A DNA stretch of 64,000 bases from Dillenia suffruticosa (lineage: Eukaryota; Streptophyta; Magnoliopsida; Dilleniales; Dilleniaceae), in NCBI GenBank assembly GCA_033439265.1, contig JAVTVX010000013.1, positions 22,907,000-22,970,999 on the forward strand, read 5' to 3'. The number at the start of each line of letters is the position of its first letter. Position 1 is the first letter of the stretch. Shown here in pieces: positions 24,559 through 37,300 of the stretch. A program made the translations under genes and the position numbers. Under the pieces are notes generated by a model. The model was not told the DNA's origin. It was given only the letters and a program-made list of their open reading frames with translations, and did no database searches.

Positions 24559-27335
24559 ATGGGAAATTTCTGTTCTCGTACCAATCGTGTCCAGGCCGTG
24601 AATTCATCAACATCATCTTGTACAGGTAATTCCACAAGTGATGATTATATTTTGGACTTGCTTTGGCATTTTTTAGGGAGATTGAGTCATATTTCTGTTG
24701 GTTTTACAACTTTGCGCATAACTCTGGTAGAATGTTTTTGTTTTACTTTGCGCAATATCTTTCGAACTCATACTAATCCGAGTTAGGCTTTAGATATGAT
24801 TATTGAAGAGAAATTTATCGTAGTAGAAGAAAAAGTGGGAGTCAGAAAGATAAATAAGTGGCTTCATGAAGAAACTGGCAATACCTCCTCTAATGGCTAA
24901 GAAATGATAAGATTAACAAGGCTTTGTGACTTGTTTGAATTGACTTAAGACTCTAGCAATTGGCATCACATTTCTACTTTTCTAGACATTTAGATGATCA
25001 AGACTCCTCTGTTTCAAAGTTGCCCAATTTTCCCCGATAAGTTTATGCTTTTTGTTTACTTCTAATTCTAAGATGACGCGGTTTATCTTAACCTCCCTAG
25101 TTTCGAGTTCGTTCTTTCTTTGGTTTATTATTTTTGATTGCCTTATTAACATTAATCTTCAGTATACCATCGCTTGAATTCGTGGGCATCTCGAGGGATA
25201 CAGTCGCTATCCTTTGCCGAGAGAAAAACCTTCATCTCCTTCGTCTTTTACCTTGGGCTTGGGTATTATGGTTTCAGATTAGGGTTTTGACTCTTTACGG
25301 CTGACCCTTTGGAGGTGTTGAAGTTCTGCCAATGTTATCCCGATAGGGTCTGGGTCCTTGCCACTTCCTGATTTTGGTGTTGTTATAAGCCGATGAAATT
25401 TTTATTCTAATCCTTAAACCTAGAGCTTAATCTCTTAGTCAAAGGAGGTTCCTAGACTTCAATCGGCGAGTCTCTTTGCCACAGGATGGTCGATTTTGTC
25501 AGGTTCCTTCGCTAGATGGTGACCGGTTTGTCTGTGAGGGTCCTTCCTCAAGGGTTTTGATCGTGCTTCTCTGTCAGCATAAGTCTTGAGTTTGGCTGTT
25601 GATGCAATTACTACTGTTCTTTGTGAGTTTTTTGCTTCAATTGTGTTCAATTGCTTCGTAATTGTAAATCTCCTAATGGAATAAGTTAAGATTGTTAAAG
25701 ATTATTTGTATGTTGTAAGGGGCCTGAGCTCCATTCCAAGTCGCCTGTCATGTTGGCCATGCTAGGTTTCTTTTCTCAGGATGTGTTAGGCTTCCTATTT
25801 TCTCTCTGTTTTTCTGCCCCCATTGAAAGAGAGGAAAAAAAATAAAAGGAGAAGTATAACATCTGTCTCTCTCATGCTCATCTACTTGGGCAAGAGAAGT
25901 CTAAAGCAAAAGGAAACCTTGGGATCTGAGTGAAAAGTTCACATTTTGCTTCTGCAGATCAAGCACCTTGCACTGAGGAGGAGATACTGCAAAATGCCTC
26001 TTTAAAGAGATTCAGCTTTCAGGAGCTCAAAAAAACCACCGGAAACTTTTGTCCTGATAATTTACTGGGAGAAGGTGGATTTGGTGTGGTTTACAAGGGC
26101 TGGATTGATGAGCATTCAATGGCTGCTACCAAGCCTGGAAGTGGTATAACTATTGCTGTGAAGATGCTCAAGCAAGACTCATTGCAAGGCCACAATGAAT
26201 GGCTGGTGAGTATAAGTTTTAACAATTTCATCTGCCTATCTATTAGAGATAGCTATAGATGAAATTAATGTCTTAGGTGCTGATAGTCTTTTAATCGACA
26301 GGTGGAAATTCAATTTCTAGGGCAGTTGCATCATCCTAATCTTATAAAATTAATTGGATTCTGCTTTGAGAATGAGCATAGGCTCCTAGTCTATGAGTTC
26401 ATGCCAAGAGGAAGCTTGGACAATCATGTTTTCAGGAGTGAGTTTCCTTATCGTTCCCCATCATTTGGATCTATAAGGAACCTACGTGTAATTAGCTTAT
26501 ACACAATAGTTGTTTTGTTGACATCAAAACAGGAGATTCACGCTTTGGATGGGGCCTGCGGATGAAGGTGTGTCTTGATGCTGCAAAGGGACTTGCTTTC
26601 CTTCACAATGCCAGCCCTCAAGTGATATATCGAGGTGTCAAGACTTCTAATGTTCTCCTTGATTCAGTAAGCAGCCCTTCACGATTGCATTTCTTGCCAT
26701 CTTGGATCAACTTCTTGGTTCCAGAATGAAGTAAAACTGTTTTCTTCCTATTACTTTATGAATTGCAGGACTACAATGCAAAGCTTTCTGATTTTGGGAT
26801 AGCAAGGTATGGTCCTACAGGCAATCAGAGCCATGTGAGTACTAGAGTCATTGGTACATATGGATTTGCTGCTCCAGAATACATTGCAACAGGTGCTAGT
26901 TACTTCGTATTTGCAATTTTGGTTCTTATGAACTCTTCATTCCATTAAGTCTCATTGAACATGAAATTAATACATTTATCAAAGTTCACCTGACTGAATT
27001 ATTTTTCTGCATTGTCAGGGCATCTGACTACGAAGTGTGATATTTATGGCTTTGGGGTCGTCCTTCTAGAAATGCTATCTGGTCGACGTGTACTAGACAC
27101 AAGCAGACCATCTGGAGAACAGAATCTGGTTGAGTGGGCAAAACCGTATCTAGCCAGCAAGCAGAAAATTTTCCGTGTTATGGATGCACAACTGGAAGGC
27201 CAATACTCGTGGGATACCGCACTGAAGGTGGCCAAGGTCGCACTAAAATGCCTGTCCCCCGTACCTAGAACCAGGCCGACAATGAATGAGGTGGTTGCAA
27301 CATTAGAGCAAGTTCAGGACTCGAGGATCGCGTGA
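24559..27335 (+). CDS. Receptor-like cytoplasmic kinase (RLCK VII/PBL-like), altered catalytic loop
   Basis: Exons 24559-24625, 25958-26205, 26302-26437, 26533-26666, 26769-26892 and 27019-27335 join in frame with GT..AG borders to 341 residues. Exon 1 (MGNFCSR) is a classic myristoylation/palmitoylation N-terminus, implying plasma-membrane attachment. Kinase landmarks: Gly loop GEGGFG (60-65), Lys in AVKML (91), DFG (203-205), APEY (230-233), and the C-lobe [12 protein letters not shown]. The catalytic loop, normally YRDFKTSN in this subfamily, reads YRGVKTSN, so the general-base Asp is Gly185 (codon GGT for GAT). The family relays immune and developmental receptor signals. The frame is intact over six exons, so this may be a pseudokinase; recent loss of function is the alternative. 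It lies 1.1 kb after a broken paralogue, from tandem duplication. Intron 1 (1.3 kb) is long. Confidence 0.85.
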
Positions 27336-27342
27336 TGAACCT

Positions 27343-30300
27343 TGGTGGTATACCTCTTATGTCCAGTAAAATCGGTTTGTGGCTATTGTTTTCGTCACTG
27401 GTGTGTCTGTGTCTTTTCAGACCCGGGAGAAAAGGGGACTGGAATAAGAATAAGATGCAATATAGGCTTCCAAACTCTTCTAAGCAAGCTATGTACTCTC
27501 ATATATAATTTAATATCTGTGTTTTTCATGGGGTGGGGTTTCTCTCCAACTGTTTGGAAGTGCTTTAACTACATAAATAAATGTAATGAATGTATTCATG
27601 ACGAGGTCATGTTTTTCCCTTGCTATGTTATAATTAAAATATTAAACCTTTTTAAATTAAGTAGTTGGTTACTCTCTCTCTTAATTAAAGATCTTAATTT
27701 TGAGTCTTAACAATGAAAAAAAAAAGATTTAGAAGAGTCATATCTTCAATGGATCTTATAATACTCAAATCGGATTAATCGAATAAATATCGAATACCGA
27801 TCGATGAAAACAAAAAAAAATATATATTACAATTAAAATTAAAATTATTGATTTTTTAGTGGTTTCTATAAATGCATAAACTTATCAGTTATAGAGCCTA
27901 ATATTATAGCTCTAAAGCCTAATATTATTATTTGAAAGCTTTTAATATTAGCATTTCAGGGTTTAATATTATAATAAATTCTAAGTTGTAATATTTGGCT
28001 TTCTAACGAAAAATATTAGATTTTGGATTGATGATATTGATGGGATGGAAAATTTTTCCCATGTTTTTATCTTTGGTCAAAATGATTCGTTGAGGATGGC
28101 TATCAAGTCATTCAAACCTTGTACTAAACGTGTCAGAGGACCCCAAATTCCAGTCAACTATGTACGAGGAACGAAGCAGCGTAAATGTAAATTAAGCGGC
28201 TCTTTTGACCATTTCCTTTGGGTTTTTGTGAAACGTGTAGGGTTTAGGATTGACTCTGTGAAATTGAGTATCTTTAAATATAATTAAAATTTAATTTTTG
28301 TTGGGAGCATTAAATCTTTATATGTATAGAATATTTTTTATTGAAAAATTCGTCATTTGAAGGAATCACTGTAGCGATCTATTCGAATTAATCGGTATGA
28401 AACCCTATATAACGGTGTCCAAGACATAATAAAAAAAAAGAAACGTGTAGATTTTGAACTTGAAGGGTTCTACCGTTTTGGCCGGAGAGGAAGGAATATG
28501 AAAGGAAATACAGTGGAAAAAGCCCACGATGGAGCATGACCTAAGGGCCCATTTTAATAAGGATAAAGATCTGCCAAGCCCATGGTCGCATAGAAAAAAC
28601 ATATCAAAACGTATCGTTGATACAGACATATCTCCTAGTAGGGTAGACATGATCCACCCTCTTGGTACCTATCAACACAATTCTTCTTGGTTATTCATTT
28701 GGTGGGTTAGATTCTCAGGAGAGCACCCAATCGGTGTTCAGTATTGTTATTCGATTCAGATAATATTCACGTTTTCCTGAATCACGGAAACATCTTATGG
28801 TTAGAAAAGAGATTTTTAACTATTATCGATAAATAAAGAAATCTCTTGACAATTTGGATTTTTTCTAATCAATAAGATTTTAAATTTTTTAAAAAATTTT
28901 CACTAAAAATTCATAATCTCATAACCCTTTCATATGGAAATTAGAGTTTTTATACCTCAACAGTATACGAACCTACCATGCAAGCAATCTATATATATTA
29001 TGAAGGTCATCGGCCAAATATGTTCTCGAGACTAAACAATTAGCACACAAAAGACAACATAGAATTCTCTCTCTGGCTTTGTCTCTCGTTCAGTTTGTTT
29101 CTTTTTCTAAAACGTCTCTTTAACTTGAGTGTTAGAATTTCCTTCGCTGGAGCACCTTTTAGCAGTATTTTGCAAGTTTCATCATCTAGAAGACTCAATA
29201 ACCGCACATCCCATCGGGTTATCATATTTATTATCTGTGAAGCGAAACCTACTTCCAACGGCCCTATTTCAAATGCGAATTATAAGCTGAACAAAAATTT
29301 AGGACAAGATCCAGAGAATCTATCTTACCTGTCCCTCCAAATCCAAATCATTATTCTTATTATTGTTATTTATAGCATTATCATAATTTTAAAGGTTAGA
29401 TTGATTGTTAAATTTATTATAGAATGAGTTAAACGTCCAAATAAACAAATTTTATGTATTGTTAAATATTTAAATAATTTTTTTATGTTTTTGATTTATG
29501 AGGCTTATGAACTTATAGACAGACACACGTCAATTGGAAACGAAAAAGACTATTTTGGGAGACCTCCCCTCTATAGGAGGCCCAACAATCAGGTTGACTT
29601 GAATTAGTTAGAGTGAAACTTAGAATACCAGGGTCAGGGACAAAAAAAAAAGACACTTAAAAGGATTGTGATTAAAATTGTAGTTATTAGATATTAAATA
29701 AAAGCATTTAAATTAAAAAAGAAACAGAAAAGAAAACGTGTTGTAAAAATAGAGTTGGAAGTTGATTCTCATTTTGTTCTTTTCCGCAAGGGTAGATACA
29801 CCCGGACACATCTAGGCCTTTTTCTTGTTTGGTATCGAACTGGAATTAAAACCAGCAATTTTAGTTCTACCCCAACAGGGTCCATCCATTACACTACTGC
29901 TAAAAGAGATTCACTTCAGTAGTGTGATTGATTCGGGTTGTTTGGCCATGATTTTGCAAGATAAGAAGAAGAAGAAGAGGAAGAAGAATGGGAGGAGAGC
30001 ATTGGAGGATGGAAACGGAGTTACTGTTAAAACAAGAAATAGGTGAAGCTGGAAACTTTCTTATTAATCACCCAATCATGTGTTGTTGTAGTTGTACCAC
30101 TCACCAAAGATGTAAAAACCCCACTTGGCCTTTTCAACTGCATTGTATTTTTCTGTGTCTTTCTTCTTCTTCTTTTTTCTTGAGTATTTACTTGTACAAA
30201 ATTACATATCTTCAATTAAAGTATGGTCATGTAGGAGTCGTTCACATAATAATCCCAAGCATCACCTTCAAAGGGCCGACTTAGCCGAAGCGATTCGTTT

Positions 30301-32359
30301 GTTGAGATATCATACCTTCCTTGAACGATTCAACCGAATTATTTTAACAAAGTAATCATGTACTAGGAAAGAGGGAATAAATTAATTTTAAAAAAATGGA
30401 AAAGAGAAAATGTCGAATCTTCTCTGATTTAAGATATATATAATTCATCTCCCGCCAAGCCATCTTAGCTCAGCAGTCTCTGTTTTTTCTCTTGTTTGTT
30501 GGGTAATGAAAATGAAACGGATGGCACAATAAATAAGTAGTAAATAGGGCGGGCAAGGAAAATGAAACAGACGGCCTAAAAACTAAAAACTAAGCAGTAA
30601 ATAGGGAATTGAGCCATTTGATAGATTAGGGTTTCCAAGTGCATGTTTTATGGGGTATATGTTCAAATTCCCTTACAATACTATCCATATTATTAACCTT
30701 AGACCTCCACTTTGAAAAAGATTCCAATCCCATTTGTAGTCAAGATATATAGTTTGGCATCAGCCATCAACATTAAAGTGAACAAATTCACAACCGACCA
30801 ACATCTCCAATGTTGTAGTCACAAGATTCACAAGATTAGAAGAAAAGGAAAGAAAAATCTAGGGACTAGGATTAATATTCTTCTAGGAAAGTTGGTAGCA
30901 AAAAAAATTTGATGGTGCGGTATCACGCTAGCCATTTATTTTACCCACCGAAAGTAATTTTCTTATAGATATGGCTTATGGTAGATAGAAAAGGAGGGTA
31001 CAAATACCATTCCATTTTTTTTTTCTTTTCTTTTCTTTTGCACTACAAACCAGACAAGGGTTGCTTACTTCTTCCATGCTTGACAGAAACAGAGCGTATC
31101 TTAAATACTTGACTTCGGTTGCGCTACTCTTTTTCTTCTCTCCATTTTTTTTTTTTTTTTTAAATTTGATCACTGTTATCCAGATTACACAAGTAATTCT
31201 GTTTGAGCATTGTAAGGTCTAATTTTAGAGATAGACTCTCCAATACCTATTTTCTATTTTCAAAACTTGAACTCGATATCTTGATTAAGGAAATTTAATA
31301 TCAGACCCCTCATAGCACGTTTGTGCTACTTGTATGACTTATTGCTTAGTAAAAAGATGGACCATATGTCTTAACATGGGTTTGGTATGTACATGGTTCT
31401 CTAAATCATAAGCGAACAATGAAAGGGTGCCCAATTGCAAAATTGCCCGAGTTGAAGGACTCAACGGTGGTATCAGTTCCACTTCCATTCCCCAAGTGTT
31501 GCGTTTCGTTAGTCCACCACATTAGAGAATCCTTAAGGTTCAAATTCTTTGCTTTAGAAGGTCTTATCAATCCTCTCTTATAGTAAGAGGCCTTAAAAAA
31601 TGTCACTATTCAGAGAAGACTTCACAAACAAATACTAAACTAAATCGACCGTTTCCCTCCTTTAACAACTATGTCCTCAACTTGCTGCATTCACGATTTA
31701 TTGTTCACAAGATTCCACTACGTATTATGTGAGAGGTTTAACACTTGTATAAAAGGTGAACCCTCAAAGCCGCAGGTGCATTTAATTGTAGAGAAGAGAA
31801 GTGAGTTTTTTGATTTAATTCACTGGGTTCCACCCCCACACTATCATCATCAACCCTCCAACTCTTGGGCCCCCCCACATATCAGTCCTCATTAACATAA
31901 TTTATGATCCCAATTCCCATTGGTGGGTGCCCATAAATAATTGAACAACCAAACAAAAGCCTTCAATTAGTATTAAATAGAAACTTAAAATAAACAAACT
32001 TTGGACTGGGTTCTTTGACAATATACCATATAACACCATGGAAAAGCTGCGGGCTACATGGTATTTTTTTTTTTCTGCGTTGCTGCCGCTTCAGCTTCTA
32101 CAACCACTGCTATTACAACTTTCACTTTTGCTGGCACAACTCCAAAGAGAAAAAAGGTGACACCCAACATGGCAACACAAATACCAAAATTAGTAACCAA
32201 ACACTAGGACACACTTTTCTTCCTATCAACTAGCACACTATTCTTTACTAATTAGTAAATCACCCACCAAATTTAATTTTTCAATAAAAATGAAACATTA
32301 AAATGTGGGCACAAGGGTATTATATTTATATCATATATCATATGAGCTAACGCGAGGGG
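27343..32359. other. AT-rich spacer and 3' flanks
   Basis: No intact gene seen. 27.34-27.7 kb is probable kinase 3' UTR. 28.45-28.8 kb is less AT-rich but unassigned. 29.04-29.29 kb may be a retrotransposon LTR relic (listed in the findings). Near 29956-29987 there is an (AAG)n tract. The end before 32360 is expansin 3' flank. Short ORFs in both directions have no domains. Confidence 0.45.
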
Positions 32360-34384
32360 TTAAACCCGGAAATTTTTTCCGGTGAAGGTCTGACCAAATT
32401 GCCAATTAGAAGGAGCAATGTTCCAAGATGTGGAGGTCCGGCGATCGCTTCCGGTGACACGGAAAGAGAGAGATTCGCCAACAAGAATGGCATTGGATTG
32501 CCAGTTTTGACCCCAGTTACGACTCATGCTCAACCAGCCAGTTTTGGACCCTTTGATGCTGACCCTCACGATATCACCTGCACCTCCGACGTTGGTGACC
32601 AAAACCAGGTTGAAGTAACGGAAACCGTTGATGGTGAACCTGATTCCCCCCTGCTTTCTACACGGTACCCTGTTAAGAAAAGCAAACCTTTTCAGAATAG
32701 GATAAAGGAAAACCTTACGTTGGTTTTCTTTGACCGGCAAATACCGGTGATTAAGGTTGATTGGTCGATTCCAAGTGGGCCAATTTGAAAGCTCGCGTAT
32801 GGGGTAATGTGAACTTTGTCTCTCTGATTCTCTCTCTCACTCGCGAAAGAGTGAACTTTCATACAGCCCTGATTTCCCGGTAAAATGTTCAACAAAAAAC
32901 ACTCTCTGCAATGCCGCGTTAAAAGGAATTTACCAGAACAACCTTAACTCACGCGTAAAGATTTGCTGTTAGCAAAAGTTTTTGAGGGTATAAAGGGAAG
33001 ACGACGAAAAAGAACCAAAGCCCCATCTGCAAGTGGACGACAGACAGTGAAACGGAGTCTCAACCATCATCTCACCGAGCAGTGCTGGTTTGGTGGGTTT
33101 ATGGCAGTTTTTGCAAATTAAAAAGCACAAAGGCAAGGGCATTACGGCCAACAAAATGACATTGTGGTTAAATGGCAATGGTCACAATTATAACACAAAT
33201 CAAAGGGCATTTCAGAATTTCAACAAGGGCGGAAGGTAAAACAAGGCATTTTAGCGTTCACAACGCCAAAAATTCTGAGCCTGCCGCACACAGCAAGAGA
33301 GTGAGAGAACTGATATACGTCCGTGGGGAAAAAGGGAATCTCAACCATCGATAGCAAACTAAATGGCAGAAGTAGTAAATTCAAAAGCAACCCAAGGGCA
33401 CTCCAGTAATTTGGCAGAACCCACAAAAATATATCGATGAGGCCGAGAACGAGACGGAGAGAGACCATTCTCGAGAAAACAGAATCCCAACTATCACTAG
33501 TGACGCACCATTGGACATGGAATGGGAGTAAATTGCAAATAAAGAAGCAAAACAATGGCATTACAGCAATTATATTAAACCCCAAAGAATATATATATAT
33601 AGAGAGAGAGGGAGAAGTAGGAGAAGGAGACCTGCGATATGCAACGGGAACAATGCCGGCACGGTACTCAGCAATCTTCAAGAACATAGGCATAGAGAGG
33701 TCGAAGTGAGGACGAGGAGGGTTACACCAGCCTCCATTGTCGTTGGGCAAAGCATAATTCGGAGGGCAAAAGTTGGTTGCAGTGATGAGGATGGAAGGAC
33801 TTCCCGGGTGACACCAACTTGGATCATTTGCACACTTGAGTTCAAAGCACGCTCCGCAACTCAGCCCATTGTTGAACAGAGCCGTGCTCAATGCTGCTGT
33901 GTTTACTCCATATCCTTGACTATACAGATTCCCATAGCCACAAGCCCCACCTGTACATATACATAAAGGTACTTTGTTTATTCGAGGTTTTTTGCTAAGA
34001 AATTGAAAATTATAAATGGGTTTTTGGTCGAAAAATATGTGGGTAGTGATTATGTGAGTTTCTGTCTACTTCTAACTATAATGTAGGCTTGAAAAGCGAG
34101 AAAGCAGAACAGAATTCAGAAGGGTCTGTTCTAGTAATTAATTGAAGAAACAGAGTGACACTTACAAAACGGAGAAGTCACGTTAAAAGCAGAGAAGTGA
34201 AATATATAGATATATATATATAGAGAGGCATTATACCCATGGTTCCAGAGGCGTCGCTTCCTCCATAGAAGGTGGCGTGAGCATTCTGCCACGACCCACC
34301 AGTGTAAACACCTGGAATGCGAGCATTTACTACTCTCAATAACGAGATTAGAAAAACAATGCAGAGGAATTTCACAGCAGCCAT
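32360..34384 (-). CDS. EXPA: Alpha-expansin
   Basis: Exons 34384-34237, 33950-33632 and 32669-32360 join in frame (GT..AG) to 258 residues, the usual alpha-expansin size with the usual two introns. Residues 1-21 are a signal peptide ending VVNA before RIPGVYTGG. The GH45-like domain has [40 protein letters not shown] and the HFD motif (131-133). The C-terminal CBM63-like domain has [51 protein letters not shown] and ends GKNFRV. The product is secreted to the wall and loosens cellulose-xyloglucan contacts without hydrolysis. Sequence is closest in my recall to the EXPA4/EXPA6 type. The start at 34384 is the only Met giving the signal peptide. Nothing is broken. Confidence 0.95.
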
Positions 34385-37300
34385 TCTCCCGCCTTTCTGT
34401 ACTCTAGAGAGAGAAAGACAGAGAAGGATAGATAATAGGGTTGTGGGTGGAGGAAAGAGGGGCGAAACTGAAGGGGTACTTATGGGGAAAGGTAGGGGAC
34501 TAAGAATAGAAGGATCTCATTCATTTTTGTCATTTACACTAGGGGCAAGCGCGTACCCCTAAAATTACCAACCTTTTGTAATTAATGCCCCCTCCCTCTC
34601 TCTCCCTTTGCCACTCTCTCCTAACAATAAACCCCTCTGCCCTCTCCGACCCACACACAGATTGGTAATTAGAAATCATAATCGTCATTTTAAACCATTT
34701 TTGTGTTTTAAGTTAAAATGAGGGTCGGCAAAAAGTGTGAGCAGACGAATCTGATTGACACGTGGCCACTTCAGATACTTTATTTGATCAAAACAGGGCT
34801 CAAGACTCTATGTCTGTGCCCTAAATACGGACTACGGTTGTCATACTAGGAAAAGTCAAACCTTGAGTCGAACATTTGCTTTTGGTTTCAACTTTCACAC
34901 CCACTAATACCATATCCAAAACCCTAGTTCAAAAATCCACAAAACCTTAAAATGTTATAAAATTTCATGCGGGAATGCCATTTGCTATTGTCGTTATTTT
35001 GGTCTTGTTTTCTAAACATTCATTTTGATTGATTGTATCACATATTACACATGACATAATCCTAATAAGGAATGCAGGGACAGGCTGTCCTTGTCATCTT
35101 TTCTTCAAAATTTGAGAAGGGGGTACCGAGTTTTTTAATTGCAAGATTTTTAACTATCAAATTAATATGAAGGAGATCATTACTTAGGATAGTAGAGAAA
35201 TTTAGGCAATAACGAAAATAGTTCTCAATGAAATATCTTTAGAATCGGGTCCATTTTCATGCAACTGATTTCCATCTAAAAATTGGACTTGATTTCCTTT
35301 TTCTTTCTTCTCCCACAAAAACAAATGTCTATCTGGAACATCCACTTTAAATATTGGAGGCTTGAACTCCTGTTCAGAATGGTTATGTCACTGGTACGTA
35401 GTTGTATTTCTACTATTTTTTGACCAAACCAAATTAGTGAAAATGTCAGAGGAGTGGTTTTGGGTTCAGAGGGGACACAGGAGATTGCTGACTTGCGCAC
35501 TAACAGCAACAGGAACAGATTGTTTGTTTAAGAGCTCTGTCCTGGATGCATAACCATTAAATACATACATACGTACATGCATGCGTGCATATATACATAC
35601 ATATATGGATGATATAAAGTTTTTGTGACAGAAGAAAGCATGCACAAGTGCTGTACTTTTACTCGACATTGTCGGGTATACGTAATGTTTGAATCATAAG
35701 ATTGTTCTTATAATGTCTCTTCCTTCCTATGTTAATATATATGATTGCTAGCATCATAATATAGATCGAATGTGTTCCTTTGCTTCTTCGACACTAATTG
35801 GCCTCATATGCAATTCTCTACCAGATTATCTGAGTTAGAGCAGAGCAAGGCACATTCTTAACAGTTTTACATGCTAGGAGGGAAAAGGATGTATTTGGTG
35901 TCTCATTTGGGTCTGAACTGGGTTTAATCCCTAAAAGTGCCCCAAATAATGACACTTTATTAGAAATGCTCTCTCTTTTAAAATAGAGTGCTCATCTAAT
36001 TACATGCTATCGAGAAAATCTTCAGACAATAATTTTCGTTTAAAATGTTGGTACTTAATCGACAATATGATAAACAAAATATCACATTTACAGTTTTTTT
36101 TTTTTTTTTTTTTTTTTAATTTCTCACAATGCAAAAGTAGTTTTAGCCAAGACAAGAGGAAAAAGATAGATCTTTTTGGTCAAAAAGAGCATTCATGGAC
36201 TAAAAAAAAGACTTACAGGCGTAGCCGAACACAGTCCCCATGAGCCATGACTACTTCGTTTGTAGTGCTTCACAGAATCCTCCATAGGGAAACGTCAAGT
36301 TTTTCATCTATCGTAAGACTTTACACAGAAAACCCTTCCAGATTTTACCATATCCATCAAGATGCACTTTGCATTTGCAAAATGAGATTAAAATGAGATC
36401 TTACCGTAAAAACTAGTAAGATAATGATAATTTTAATCTCTTTTAACCTGATAAAAAATAATATAAAAATTGAACTAAATTCATAAATTTGAGTCACCTC
36501 AATTGTAAAAAGAGAAAGGAAAAAGGATGTGAAATAGTCAACTACATATGAGTAGCTGATGCATGCCAAATTGCCAAATATGCAGTTGACGCCAGAATAG
36601 GAGCGGCAATTATTATGTTGAAGGTTCTGTGAGTGATTGGTTTAGACAGCAAAATCAAAGGCAGGGGCTACCTTTTTAATTTTGGGGCAATCAAGATTTG
36701 GCATAGCCTTTACTTTGATTGCAAGTTTTTGCTATTATCAGCTAATACCTCGACCTCGACCTCGACCTCGACCTCGACCTCGACCTCTTCTCTTTGCATG
36801 AGTACAAGAAGTGACCATCTGGTGACCTTAACAGGAACAAGAAATTTTGTCAGAATATTGAAGAAAAAATATCAGAGGCATACCAAATCAGTGTGAACAC
36901 TCCGCGTAGATGGTGGGACCAGGGGGTCTTAAAATGGGGCTGGCTCATGGTGTGGGGGCTCACCACCTGTGGGACCCACTTGGAGACCCACTTTCAAATC
37001 CAGTAATTTTTAATCTTTTACACCGTAAAAACATTGAGATAATCTGAGTTAATTAATATTTTTGATACAATATTATTTTATTAGGCACCACATAATTAAA
37101 AATTTTAACACAGTTTTCCGTAATCAACAGAATTATTGGCAATTATACCCAACATCTCTTATTTTACTCCTCACAATTAAATTGTCATCCACAAGCAACA
37201 TCTCTTCCTAATATTTCTTTTTATTTTTCATTTCCCGAGGTTTTTTTATTTTTTATTTTTTTTATTTTTAATTAATGAGATTGGAATTAAATAGCCAAGA

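Noticed and set aside
24626-25957. Intron 1 of the kinase as a separate gene
   Set aside because: GC-richer 25.2-25.7 kb stretch and a 63-codon minus ORF show no domain; it fits intron sequence, possibly with an old insertion.
32399-32788. 129-codon plus-strand ORF, and 33437-33966 ORFs
   Set aside because: Antisense shadows of the expansin exons and introns.
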